Positions 16,594 to 25,219 of a stretch of DNA of 64,000 bases are shown piece by piece (the stretch's first letter is position 1; every line of letters starts with the position of its first letter). The notes beneath the pieces are model-generated. The model saw nothing but the letters and a program-made list of their open reading frames with translations. It was not told where the DNA came from and ran no database searches. Source of the DNA: Knoellia koreensis. Lineage in GTDB: Bacteria; Actinomycetota; Actinomycetes; Actinomycetales; Dermatophilaceae. Both the position numbers and the translations under genes were made by a program. The stretch is taken from assembly GCF_013041615.1 (NCBI RefSeq), contig NZ_JABEPQ010000001.1:1046976-1110975 (forward strand), given 5' to 3'.

Positions 16594-19530
16594 TCAGCTG
16601 CAGCCGCTGGTGCTGCCGCAGCCTTCGCAGACGTAGCAGCTGCCGGCGGGCCGCATCTTCGTGCCGCAGGTCATGCACATCGGCGCATCAGCCGACTTGC
16701 CTTGGAACTTCTCGAGCAGCTCCGCGCTCGAGTGCACCTCGACGTCGACCTCACGGGCCGAGGCGGCTCCGGCACCGGACTTCACGGCGTCCGCGTCGAG
16801 CTCCTTGCCCTCGACCGCGGCCTCACCGGAGGCCTTGCCGGACTCCGCGGCCTTGGACACCGGCGCCGACTGCGACAGGGTCTCCAGCTCGGCCTCGCTC
16901 GACTCGTCGTCGTCGGACGCGGCATACGAGCCGGTCTCGAGCTGACGCGCGCGCTCCTCGGCGGTGTGGATGCCCATGAACGAACGGGTGTCGAAGTCGA
17001 GGTAGTCCAGCGCCAGCCGGCGGAACACGTAGTCCATGAGGGACTGCGCCATCCGCACGTCCGGGTCGTCCGTCATGCCGGCCGGCTCGAACCGCAGGTT
17101 GGTGAACTTCTCGACGAAGGTCTCCAGCGGCACGCCGTACTGCAGGCCCACCGACACCGCGATCGAGAAGGCGTCCATCACGCCGGCCAAGGTCGAGCCC
17201 TGCTTGCCGAACTTGAGGAACACCTCACCCAGCTCGCCGTTGTCGTACGTGCCAGCCGTCAGGTAACCCTCGGCGCCACCGACCGCGAACGACGTGGTCT
17301 GCGACGTGCGGCGCTTGGGCAGCCGGCGCCGCACCGGGCGGTACTCGACGACCTTCTCCACCACCGGCTCGGCCGCCACCGCGGCCCCAGCAGCCTTGTC
17401 CTTGGCGGCCGAGCCACCGTCGGACAGCGGCTGGCCGACCTTGCAGTTGTCGCGGTAGACCGCAATCGCCTTGAGGCCGAGCTTCCAGCCCTGCATGTGG
17501 ACGTCCTCGATCTCCTCGACCGTGGCCGTCTCCGGCAGGTTGACCGTCTTGGAGATCGCGCCGGACAGGAACGGCTGCACCGCCGCCATCATCCGCACGT
17601 GGCCCATCGGCGAGATCGCCCGCGCACCCATCGCGGTGTCGAACACCTCGTAGTGCTCCGGCTTCAGCCCGGGCGCGTCGATGACGTGACCCTTGTCGGC
17701 GATGTACTCGACGATCGCCTCGATGGTCTCGCCGGTGTAGCCCAGCTTCTTCAGCGCCCGCGGGATGGTGAGGTTGACGATCTGCATCGACCCGCCACCG
17801 ACGAGCTTCTTGAACTTCACCAGCGAGAAGTCGGGCTCGATGCCGGTGGTGTCGCAGTCCATCATGAAGCCGATGGTCCCGGTCGGGGCCAGCACCGACG
17901 CCTGGGCGTTGCGGTAGCCGTTCTTCTCACCGAGCTTGACCACGTCGTCCCACGCCTTGGTGGCCGCGCGGTGGATGCCGGCGTCCATCGTGTCGAGCGT
18001 GCGGATCGCGTCGTTGGCGGCCTGGTGCTTGCGCATCACGCGCTTGTGCGCGTCCGCGTTCCGGGCGTACCCGGCATACGGCCCCACGACACCCGCGATC
18101 TCGGCGGAGCGCTTGTAGGCGGCACCGGTGAGCAGCGAGGTGATCGCCGCGGCGAGCGAGCGCCCACCCTCGGAGTCGTAGCCGTGACCGGTCGCCATGA
18201 GCAGCGCGCCGAGGTTGGCGTAGCCGATGCCCAGCTGGCGGTAGTCGACGGTGGTCTTGCCGATCGCCTCGGTGGGGAAGTCGGCGAAGCAGATCGAGAT
18301 GTCCATCGCGGTGATGACCAGCTCAGCGACCTTCTGGAACGTGACCGCGTCGAACGTGTCGTCGTCCTTGAGGAACTTCAGCAGGTTCAGCGACGCCAGG
18401 TTGCACGAGGAGTTGTCGAGCGACATGTACTCCGAGCACGGGTTCGACGCGGTGATCCGACCCGTCTCGGGGTTGGTGTGCCAGTCGTTGATCGTGTCGT
18501 CGTACTGCAGGCCCGGGTCCGCGCACTCCCACGCCGCCTTGGCGATCTTGGTGAACAGCTCGCGGGCGTCGACCTCCTCGATGACCTCACCCGTACCACG
18601 CGCCCGCAGCCCGAAGGTGGTGCCCTCGTCGACCGCACGCATGAACTCGTCGCTCACGCGCACCGAGTTGTTGGCGTTCTGGTACTGCACCGAGGTGATG
18701 TCCTTGCCGCCCAAGTCCATGTCGAACCCGGCGTCACGCAGCGCGCGGATCTTGTCCTCCTCGCGCGCCTTGGTCTCGACGAACTCCTCGATGTCGGGGT
18801 GGTCGACGTCGAGCACGACCATCTTGGCCGCACGACGCGTCGCGCCACCGGACTTGATCGTCCCCGCCGACGCGTCCGCGCCGCGCATGAACGACACCGG
18901 CCCGGAGGCCGTGCCACCGGAGGACAGCAGCTCCTTGCTCGAGCGGATGCGCGACAGGTTGAGACCCGCGCCCGAGCCGCCCTTGAAGATGAAGCCCTCC
19001 TCCTTGTACCAGTTGAGGATCGAGTCCATCGAGTCGTCGACCGACAGGATGAAGCAGGCCGAAACCTGCTGCGGCGACTTGGTGCCGACGTTGAACCAAA
19101 CCGGCGAGTTGAAGCTGAACACCTGGTGCAGCAGGGCGTAGGTCAGCTCGTGCTCGAAGATCTCGGCGTCCTCGGCGGTGGCGAAGTAGCCGTGGTCCTT
19201 GCCGGCCTTGGTGTAGGTCAGCACGACGCGGTCGATCAGCTGGCGCAGCCCCTGCTCGCGCGCTTCGGTGCCGAGGGCACCACGGAAGTACTTCGTCGTC
19301 ACGATGGTCGAGGCGTTGACCGACCAGAAGTCGGGGAACTCCACGCCGCGCTGCTCGAAGATCGTCTCGCCCGTCTTCCAGTTCTGCTGGACGACGTCAC
19401 GCTTCTCCCAGGTCACCTCGTCATAGGGGTGCACCCCCGGCGTGGTGTAGATCCGCTCGATCTTCACCCCGCGCCCGGACTTGGCGTTGCTCTTGCGGGC
19501 ACCTGCACGTGCTCCTGCGGTTTCGGTCAT
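16594..19530 (-). CDS. nrdJ: Vitamin B12-dependent (class II) ribonucleotide reductase
   Basis: A 978-residue adenosylcobalamin-dependent reductase that makes deoxyribonucleotides from ribonucleotides without oxygen. Visible family features: SACFILSVDDSMDSI near residue 160 (first redox cysteine), NPCSEYMSLDNSSCNL near 362 (thiyl-radical cysteine and neighbours), PTGTIGFMMDCDTTGIEPDF near 550, and a C-terminal zinc-finger-like CMTCGTKM...CYVCEGCG that feeds reducing equivalents. I choose ATG 19530 with AGGGAGG upstream; a 63-residue longer reading lacks family sequence. It lies 121 bases after nrdR in the same direction, as in Streptomyces, so NrdR boxes upstream of nrdR should control both. 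Use of this class implies cobalamin supply. Confidence 0.96.
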   Translation of the reverse strand: MTETAGARAGARKSNAKSGRGVKIERIYTTPGVHPYDEVTWEKRDVVQQNWKTGETIFEQRGVEFPDFWSVNASTIVTTKYFRGALGTEAREQGLRQLIDRVVLTYTKAGKDHGYFATAEDAEIFEHELTYALLHQVFSFNSPVWFNVGTKSPQQVSACFILSVDDSMDSILNWYKEEGFIFKGGSGAGLNLSRIRSSKELLSSGGTASGPVSFMRGADASAGTIKSGGATRRAAKMVVLDVDHPDIEEFVETKAREEDKIRALRDAGFDMDLGGKDITSVQYQNANNSVRVSDEFMRAVDEGTTFGLRARGTGEVIEEVDARELFTKIAKAAWECADPGLQYDDTINDWHTNPETGRITASNPCSEYMSLDNSSCNLASLNLLKFLKDDDTFDAVTFQKVAELVITAMDISICFADFPTEAIGKTTVDYRQLGIGYANLGALLMATGHGYDSEGGRSLAAAITSLLTGAAYKRSAEIAGVVGPYAGYARNADAHKRVMRKHQAANDAIRTLDTMDAGIHRAATKAWDDVVKLGEKNGYRNAQASVLAPTGTIGFMMDCDTTGIEPDFSLVKFKKLVGGGSMQIVNLTIPRALKKLGYTGETIEAIVEYIADKGHVIDAPGLKPEHYEVFDTAMGARAISPMGHVRMMAAVQPFLSGAISKTVNLPETATVEEIEDVHMQGWKLGLKAIAVYRDNCKVGQPLSDGGSAAKDKAAGAAVAAEPVVEKVVEYRPVRRRLPKRRTSQTTSFAVGGAEGYLTAGTYDNGELGEVFLKFGKQGSTLAGVMDAFSIAVSVGLQYGVPLETFVEKFTNLRFEPAGMTDDPDVRMAQSLMDYVFRRLALDYLDFDTRSFMGIHTAEERARQLETGSYAASDDDESSEAELETLSQSAPVSKAAESGKASGEAAVEGKELDADAVKSGAGAASAREVDVEVHSSAELLEKFQGKSADAPMCMTCGTKMRPAGSCYVCEGCGSTSGCS

Positions 19531-19651
19531 CTCGGTGGGCCTCCCTGGTCCCCTGGTGGTGCTGGTTGGCGTGACTAGCAATGGTTTCAGTGGGGTCTGA
19601 CACTCACGTGCCAGTGGTTCCCGGCGATGGTTCGGGCGGTATGCCGCGGGC

Positions 19652-20173
19652 TCACCCCGGCGGCATACCGGCCCGGGTCTTGGGGTCGCCACCGGTGGTG
19701 GCGACGTCGGGCTCCTCACCCGTGGCGTCGCGTTCGGCGCGCAGCAAGGTGATGGCGGCCTCGAAGTCCTCGAGGCTGTCGAAGGCCTGGTAGACCGACG
19801 CGAACCGCAGGTAGGCGACCTCGTCGAGCTCGCGCAGCGGGCCGAGCACGGCCAGGCCCACCTCGTGGGCCTCGACCTCGGCCTGTCCCTGCTGGCGGAT
19901 GCACTCCTCCACCCGCTGGGCCAGCAGCGCGAGGTCGTCCCCGCTGACCGGCCGGCCCTGGCAGGCCTTGCGCACCCCGGCGAGCACCTTGACCCGGCTG
20001 AACGGCTCGCTCACGCCGGAGCGCTTGGTAACCGTCAGGCTCGCGGTCTCGACGGTCGTGAACCGCCGCCCGCACTCCGGGCACTGCCGGCGCCGGCGGA
20101 TCGAGCTGCCGTCGTCGGTGGTGCGCGAGTCCATCACGCGCGAGTCGGTGTGCCGACAGAACGGACAGTGCAT
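19652..20173 (-). CDS. nrdR: Transcriptional repressor NrdR
   Basis: A 173-residue regulator of ribonucleotide reductase genes. The zinc ribbon [17 protein letters not shown], with [10 protein letters not shown] at residues 34-43, is followed by the ATP-cone domain ([20 protein letters not shown]), which senses ATP/dATP. A 30-residue Gly/Pro tail is extra to the usual 150-residue length. GGAAGGAG precedes the ATG. Two NrdR boxes about 110-150 bases upstream suggest autoregulation together with nrdJ. Confidence 0.96.
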   Translation of the reverse strand: MHCPFCRHTDSRVMDSRTTDDGSSIRRRRQCPECGRRFTTVETASLTVTKRSGVSEPFSRVKVLAGVRKACQGRPVSGDDLALLAQRVEECIRQQGQAEVEAHEVGLAVLGPLRELDEVAYLRFASVYQAFDSLEDFEAAITLLRAERDATGEEPDVATTGGDPKTRAGMPPG

Positions 20174-20279
20174 GTGCGGCTCCTTCCCTGCGCCCCGCCG
20201 GGCCCCTTCCGAGTGACCGGGTGGGGACGACGATGTGGACTTCCTGTGGGTATCTCGTGGACAACCGGCCTTGGCCTGT

Positions 20280-20326
20280 GCACTACATGTGGACGAACTA
20301 CAGCCGTGTAACCACTAGATGTAGGG
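20280..20326. promoter_or_regulatory. Tandem NrdR boxes upstream of nrdR-nrdJ
   Basis: CACTACATGTGG (20281-20292) and CCACTAGATGTAG (20312-20324) fit the NrdR consensus CwAtATaTwG with flanking aC. Their matching cytosines are 32 bases apart, about three helical turns, as expected for paired NrdR sites. Confidence 0.7.
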
Positions 20327-20462
20327 ATATCTTGACTCACTGTGACGCGCGACGCAAGCCGTTCCGGGAAAGAGTGCATCGCCGCAGGTCAGAGGCCCGA
20401 CACGCACCCCCACGACACGCCGAAAACGGTGCTGGTGTGACTGGTGTGACTCCAGAGGCACC

Positions 20463-20504
20463 CCAGATGTGGGTCTCGCGGCGTCACCCCTCCCCCACAT
20501 CTGG
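20463..20504. terminator. Terminator-like hairpin after GAF-ANTAR gene
   Basis: Arms CCAGATGTGGG and CCCACATCTGG, separated by 20 bases, lie just beyond the stop of the minus-strand gene ending at 20526. Confidence 0.55.
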
Positions 20505-20525
20505 TGCCACCCCTGGCCCACCGCG

Positions 20526-21245
20526 TCAGTTGTCCGGCGGCGGGTCGAAACCGCCGGTGGCGATGACGTTCTCGGCGAGCACGGAGACCTTGATGTTGCG
20601 GTTCTGGCTCTCCTTGGCCAGCAGCTCCCATGCTTCGTCGAGCAGCACCTGCCGGGTCGTCATCAGGATGCCGAGCGACACCCCGATCCGCCGGCTGGTG
20701 CGCAGCGCGGCCCGGAAGTTGACCAGCTCGTTCTGCGTCGACAGCGCACGCAGCGTCGAGGCGACGTTCGCCCCGAAGATCGCCAGCTGTGACGCATGGT
20801 CACCGGTGAAGGCGTCGCGGCGGGCGGCGTAGACGGTGAGCGCCCCGGTCTCCTTGGTGCCCAACGGCAGGACGTGGGCCAGGGCGCTGTGCGTGCCCAC
20901 CTCGTCGGCCGCCCGCGGCCCGAACCGGCGCCACCGCCGGTCCCTCGACAGGTCACCCGAGCGGAGCGTGTCGTGGTCGTGGATCGCGTCGAGGGTGGGG
21001 CCCTCGTGCTCCTCGAGCTGGATCGCGTGCAGTGCCTCGGGCACGTCGCTCGTCGCCGCCACGACGGTGCACCGGGTGCCACGCCTGGTGGTCACCGCGG
21101 CGTGGTCGGCCCCGACGACCTTGCGGGTGAGGTCGCAGACCAGGTCCATGACCTGCGTCTCCTGCTCGCCGTGCTCGTCAAGCATCTGAACGGCATCGGC
21201 GAAGTCATCGAGCAGCTGCCAGGTCTGGTCCAGGACGCGAGGCAT
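20526..21245 (-). CDS. GAF and ANTAR domain regulator
   Basis: A 239-residue protein. A GAF sensor domain covers about residues 20-165 (CTVVAATSDVPEALHAIQLE, EHEGPTLDAIHDH, GALTVYAARRDAF). An ANTAR RNA-binding domain covers about 180-232 (FRAALRTSRRIGVSLGILMT, QVLLDEAWELLAKESQNRN). ANTAR proteins bind paired hairpins in leader RNAs and prevent termination. The ligand of the GAF domain is unknown. No ANTAR target RNA is evident next to it, so its targets are probably elsewhere. It is transcribed alone on the minus strand, with a hairpin terminator after it. Confidence 0.88.
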   Translation of the reverse strand: MPRVLDQTWQLLDDFADAVQMLDEHGEQETQVMDLVCDLTRKVVGADHAAVTTRRGTRCTVVAATSDVPEALHAIQLEEHEGPTLDAIHDHDTLRSGDLSRDRRWRRFGPRAADEVGTHSALAHVLPLGTKETGALTVYAARRDAFTGDHASQLAIFGANVASTLRALSTQNELVNFRAALRTSRRIGVSLGILMTTRQVLLDEAWELLAKESQNRNIKVSVLAENVIATGGFDPPPDN

Positions 21246-21431
21246 CGGAGAGTCCGTTCATATCCGGGGCTGGAAGGCCGCGCTTTGACCGGTGGAGTGC
21301 CCATCCAGATTGAACCGCTTACACCGTTTCCTGTCGAGCGGTGCGCGGGCGCCCGGTCTCCGGCCACACGAAGACCCGGCCACGCGGCATACCGGTCACT
21401 GGGTGTCCGGAATGCCTGCCACGCTGGCCCC

Positions 21432-22031
21432 ATGACCGACGCCACCACCTGGGAGACCCACCCCGTCACGCCGGACCGGTTCGACGACTTCGTCGCGATC
21501 GTCAACCCCAACCGCCGCGCCAACACCTGCTGGTGCCTCTCGCACCGCCTGCGGGCCCAGGACATCCGCGCGCTCGGCGGCGACGGCGAGGACGCCCGCG
21601 AGGTCGCGGCGGAGAAGCTCTCCCACGGGACGCACCCGATGGGAGTGGTCACGTACGCCGATGGCGTGCCCGTTGGCTGGTGCTCGGTCAGCCCGCGCAC
21701 CGAGATCCCCAAGCTCGAGGCCTCGAAGCTCATCCGGCGCATCGACGACGTCCCGGTCTGGAGCATCATCTGCGTCGTGGTCCGGGGCGGTCACCGCCGC
21801 CGCGGCGTCACCGGTCACCTCCTGCAGGGAGCCGTGGAGTATGCCGCGAGCCAGGGGGCGCCCGCCGTCGAGGCCTACCCGGTCGACCCGGGTGAGAAGC
21901 GGATGGACCTCACCATGGCGTTCGTCGGCACGCGGGCGATGTTCGAGAAGGCCGGCTTCGAGGTGGTCGGCCAGACCGACGCGGTGGCCAGCAGGATGCC
22001 GCGCCTGGTCATGCGCCGCACGCTGGTCTAG
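21432..22031 (+). CDS. GNAT family N-acetyltransferase
   Basis: A 199-residue GNAT protein starting at ATG 21432; earlier in-frame sequence overlaps the divergent ANTAR gene and is not coding. The acetyl-CoA segment is IICVVVRGGHRRRGVTGHLL near residues 113-132, with the R/Q-x-x-G-x-G/A variant RRRGVTG. The early stretch NPNRRANTCWCLSHRL suggests the subfamily close to proteins that act on small molecules. The substrate is not predictable. Its 3' end lies 13 bases from the convergent sugar permease gene. Confidence 0.8.
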   Translation: MTDATTWETHPVTPDRFDDFVAIVNPNRRANTCWCLSHRLRAQDIRALGGDGEDAREVAAEKLSHGTHPMGVVTYADGVPVGWCSVSPRTEIPKLEASKLIRRIDDVPVWSIICVVVRGGHRRRGVTGHLLQGAVEYAASQGAPAVEAYPVDPGEKRMDLTMAFVGTRAMFEKAGFEVVGQTDAVASRMPRLVMRRTLV

Positions 22032-22044
22032 CTGTCGCCAGGAC

Positions 22045-22914
22045 CTAGCGCCGCTGGCGCTGGGCGAGCCGCGCCGCGAGCCACAGCGGGAGCGCGGCGG
22101 CCGCAGCGGTCAGCACGAGTAGCGCCACCGACAGGGTGCTCGCATACCCGAGCTCGCCGTACTCGAAGGCCCGCTCGTAGACGAGCAGCGGCGCAGTCAG
22201 CGTCGCGTTCCCCGGGCCACCGCCGGTGACGAGAAGCGCTGGCACGAAAGCGTTCTGGACCACCACGACGAGGTCGCGCACGGTCAGCAGCAGGAGGATC
22301 GGGGCCATCACCGGCAGGGTCAGCCTGGTCGTTGTGAACCACGGGCTCGCGCCCTCGACGGCCAGCGCGTCGTAGAGCGCGCCCGGCACTGTGCGACGCG
22401 CGGCCAGCGCCACCACGAACGCCTCCCCCACCTGGAATGCGAGCACCAGCACCAGCCCCCAGCGAGCTCCCCACGGCTCGGTGAGGAACCCGGGCACTGG
22501 CGCACCAACGGCGCGCAGGGCCGCCGGCAGCGGCCCGTAGAGGGGGTTGAGGATCCACAGCCACAGCAGTGCCCAGGCCGCTTCGGGGACCACCGAGGGC
22601 AGGTATGCCGCGGTGCGACCGATGGCGCCCGCGGCACCTCCCTGCCGGGCGAGCAGGAGGGCCGCTCCGACCGCGAGGGCGATCCGGATGGGCACGGCAA
22701 TCGCGGCGACGACCCCGGTCACGCCGACCGACCGCCAGAACTGCCCGTCGCCCGCGAGGCGGGCCCAGTTGTCGGTGCCGCTCCACCGCGGCGCCTCGAA
22801 GCCGTAGTAGTCGGTGAACGCCAGGTAGGCCGCAAGCCCCAGCGGCAGCAGCACGACGAGGAACGCGCCGAGCAGGAACGGCAGGCCGAGCCACCCGGCT
22901 CGCGCGCCCCTCAC
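22045..22914 (-). CDS. Sugar ABC transporter permease, MalF/UgpA type
   Basis: About 289 residues with six predicted membrane helices and the permease signature EGASPWFTTTRLTLPVMAP (EAA loop) near residue 195, which docks on the ATPase. It begins at GTG 22914, whose last bases overlap the TGA of the ATPase gene (GTGA), so the two are translationally coupled. It is the last gene of a four-gene importer of the CUT1 (oligosaccharide or glycerol-phosphate) type. The substrate cannot be told from the sequence. Confidence 0.86.
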   Translation of the reverse strand: MRGARAGWLGLPFLLGAFLVVLLPLGLAAYLAFTDYYGFEAPRWSGTDNWARLAGDGQFWRSVGVTGVVAAIAVPIRIALAVGAALLLARQGGAAGAIGRTAAYLPSVVPEAAWALLWLWILNPLYGPLPAALRAVGAPVPGFLTEPWGARWGLVLVLAFQVGEAFVVALAARRTVPGALYDALAVEGASPWFTTTRLTLPVMAPILLLLTVRDLVVVVQNAFVPALLVTGGGPGNATLTAPLLVYERAFEYGELGYASTLSVALLVLTAAAAALPLWLAARLAQRQRR

Positions 22915-23936
22915 AGCCGCTCTCCTGTGTCCCGGTCGAAGCGGTGCTCGTCCCCTGCGTCCCACACCGCGCGCAGCTGGTCGCCGACACTCGGGCGCGA
23001 CGTCCCGGTGACACGTGCGAGCAGCACCCCGCCTGCGTGGCGCACCCGCACGACCGCGTCCTCGCCCGCCGACTCGACCGACTCGACCACACCGGCCAGC
23101 CCGGACAGCCCGGGCTCCACCTGGTCGACGTCGCCAGCAGCGTTGTCCCGCAACCGAACTCGTTCGGGCCGCACCCCACGGGTGGGCCCGTCGCCGGTGA
23201 GCAGGTTCATCGGCAGCGGTCCGACGAACCGGGCGACGAAGCTCGTGGCCGGTTCGGCAAAAACCCGCTCCGGGGTGTCCACCTGCACGACCCGCCCAGC
23301 CTGCATGACCGCGAGCCGATCACCGATCGCCATAGCCTCCGCCTGGTCGTGCGTGACGTGGACCATCGTCGCCCCCGTGCGCCGCTGGAGATCCCTCACC
23401 TCACCGCGCATGCGCAGCCGCAGGTCGGCGTCGAGCGACGAGAGTGGCTCATCGAGCAGGCACACCTTCGGCGCGCGGATCACCGCTCGGGCCAACGCAA
23501 CCCGCTGCCGCTCGCCCCCTGACAGCTGCGAAGGCAGCCGATCCAACAGCTCCCCGATCCCGAGGCTCTCGGCCACCTCGGCCACCCGTTCGCGGGTCTG
23601 CGACCGGCCCCGGCCACGCGCCCGCTCCCCCAGGCCGATGTTGCCGGCGACGCTGAGGTGCGGGTAGAGCGCCGCGTCCTGGAAGACCATCGCCACGCCT
23701 CGTCGCCCCGGGGCAAGTGCCGTGACGTCGACGTCGCCCACCATGACCGATCCCGCGTCGAGTGTCTCCAGCCCCGCGATGGCCCGCAGCAGGGTGGATT
23801 TGCCGGACCCCGACGGGCCCACGACGGTCAGCAGCTCCCCCGCACGGGCCTCCACCGTGACGTCGTCGAGGGCGTGCACCGGCTCGCCCCGCCGCGCCCG
23901 GTAGGACTTCTGAGCGCCCGTGACCCGCACCGTCAT
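22911..23936 (-). CDS. Sugar ABC transporter ATP-binding protein, MalK/UgpC type
   Basis: A 341-residue ATPase. Walker A GPSGSGKST (residues 40-48), Q-loop VFQDAALYPHLSV, signature LSGGERQRVALARA (from 138), Walker B VCLLDEP (about 158-164) and H-loop VTHDQAEAMA are all present. The C-terminal 110 residues form the regulatory MOP/TOBE-like domain of MalK proteins (VRPERVRLRD, DAVVRVRHAGGVLLARV). It overlaps its neighbours by four bases on each side (ATGA with the binding-protein gene, GTGA with the permease gene). Having a dedicated ATPase rather than a shared MsiK is notable, since many actinobacterial sugar operons lack one. Confidence 0.93.
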   Translation of the reverse strand: MTVRVTGAQKSYRARRGEPVHALDDVTVEARAGELLTVVGPSGSGKSTLLRAIAGLETLDAGSVMVGDVDVTALAPGRRGVAMVFQDAALYPHLSVAGNIGLGERARGRGRSQTRERVAEVAESLGIGELLDRLPSQLSGGERQRVALARAVIRAPKVCLLDEPLSSLDADLRLRMRGEVRDLQRRTGATMVHVTHDQAEAMAIGDRLAVMQAGRVVQVDTPERVFAEPATSFVARFVGPLPMNLLTGDGPTRGVRPERVRLRDNAAGDVDQVEPGLSGLAGVVESVESAGEDAVVRVRHAGGVLLARVTGTSRPSVGDQLRAVWDAGDEHRFDRDTGERL

Positions 23937-25219
23937 CGTTGCTGGAGAAGGGGATCCGCCTGCGCGCGGATCGCCTTGAGAGTCTCGTCGAGGGGCACAC
24001 CGTCGAGGAAGGTGCGGGTCAGCTCGGTCTCGATGACGTCCTCGATCTCGGGCCAGGCCGGCACCACCGGGGTGTGCTGGAGGTTCGGGATGTTGTCGAG
24101 GAAGACCTGCGACGACTTCGGCTCCTTCGCCGTCGTCAGGAAGGCCGGCGACTCGGCCACGGAGGTGAGCGACGGGACGGTCCGCCCACCCAGGGCGGTG
24201 ATGGTCGAACCCTGCTGCCCCACGGCATACGCGATGAACCTCGCGGCGGCCGCCTTGTTCTGCGAGCCCTTGGCGATGCAGTAGGCGTCCGAGTGCAGGA
24301 TCGCCGCGGGCTGCTTCATGCCCGGCATCGGCGCGACGTCGAAGGACAGACCGGCCTGCTCGCGCAGCGCCGGCACCTCGACCCGCGAGCTCATGAACAT
24401 CGCCAGCTTGCCCGTCATGAACTGCTCGAGCAGCCCCTGCGCGGCCTGGGACTCCTTGTCCGGCGACACCTCACGCGCGAGACCTGCCATGCGCTGCAAC
24501 GCTTCTCGCGCGGCCGGCTCGTCCAGGGTGAGGCGGGTCGGCGACTCGAGGTCGTCGACCACCCGTCCGCCGTTGCCCCAGATCACCGGCGCCATCCGCG
24601 TGATCGTCGGCTCGATCCCGAGCCCCTTCACGCCACCCCTCGTCAGGGCCCGCGCGGCAGCGACGAGCTCGTCGAACGTCCAGTCCGACGTCGGCGGCGC
24701 GACACCGGCCTTCGCGAAGAGCTCGGTGTTCCAGTAGACGACCATCGAGGAGATGTTCTGCGGCATGCACTGGAGCGCGCCGTCGTAGGTGAACGCCGCG
24801 CGCGGCTCCTCGTAGTAGTCGTCGAGCCTCACACCGGCCTCCTCCACGACCGGTCCGACCGGCTCGATCGCGCCCCGCAGGACGAAGGGCGAGAACTCGC
24901 GGTAGTTGAGCAGGAACACGTCCGGCGGCGTGCCCGCCGCGAAGGCCGTGGAGAGCCGGGCGAGGTGGTCCTTGCGACCCAGCGGCACCAGCTCGACTGG
25001 TCCCCCTCCCTGCTTGCCGTATGCCGCGGTGAGACTTTCGTAGACCGCCTTCTCCTCGGGCTCTGCCTTGAGCTGGAAGGTGATTCGCGCGCGCGGGTCA
25101 CCGCCCGCCGGCTCCCCAGACCCCGGGCCGCGCGACTCCCCCGACGAGCACGCCGCCACCAGCGCGGTCGCCGCCACGACCACTGCGGCCGACAGCGCGC
25201 GCCACCGTCGCCCGGTCAC
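23933..25219 (-). CDS. Extracellular sugar-binding lipoprotein (ABC transporter)
   Basis: About 428 residues, family 1 solute-binding protein. The lipobox is LVAAC near residue 22 after a Val/Ala-rich signal helix. Further on are PPDVFLLNYREFSPFV, QCMPQNISSMVVYWNTELFA, GVKGLGIEP and a C-terminal PAWPEIEDVIETELTRTFLD, all typical of sugar-binding proteins. The GTG start at 25219 has GGAGGG seven bases upstream and overlaps the stop of the upstream permease gene. It captures substrate outside the membrane for the two permeases. The ligand is unknown. Confidence 0.9.
   Translation of the reverse strand: MTGRRWRALSAAVVVAATALVAACSSGESRGPGSGEPAGGDPRARITFQLKAEPEEKAVYESLTAAYGKQGGGPVELVPLGRKDHLARLSTAFAAGTPPDVFLLNYREFSPFVLRGAIEPVGPVVEEAGVRLDDYYEEPRAAFTYDGALQCMPQNISSMVVYWNTELFAKAGVAPPTSDWTFDELVAAARALTRGGVKGLGIEPTITRMAPVIWGNGGRVVDDLESPTRLTLDEPAAREALQRMAGLAREVSPDKESQAAQGLLEQFMTGKLAMFMSSRVEVPALREQAGLSFDVAPMPGMKQPAAILHSDAYCIAKGSQNKAAAARFIAYAVGQQGSTITALGGRTVPSLTSVAESPAFLTTAKEPKSSQVFLDNIPNLQHTPVVPAWPEIEDVIETELTRTFLDGVPLDETLKAIRAQADPLLQQR

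Noticed and set aside
16702-19578. A 958-codon plus-strand frame opposite nrdJ
   Set aside because: The minus strand encodes a complete class II ribonucleotide reductase; the plus-strand frame has no family features.
19531-19719. Extra 63-residue N-terminus for nrdJ
   Set aside because: The extension is Pro/Arg-rich, has no family match and would skip the good ribosome-binding site before ATG 19530.
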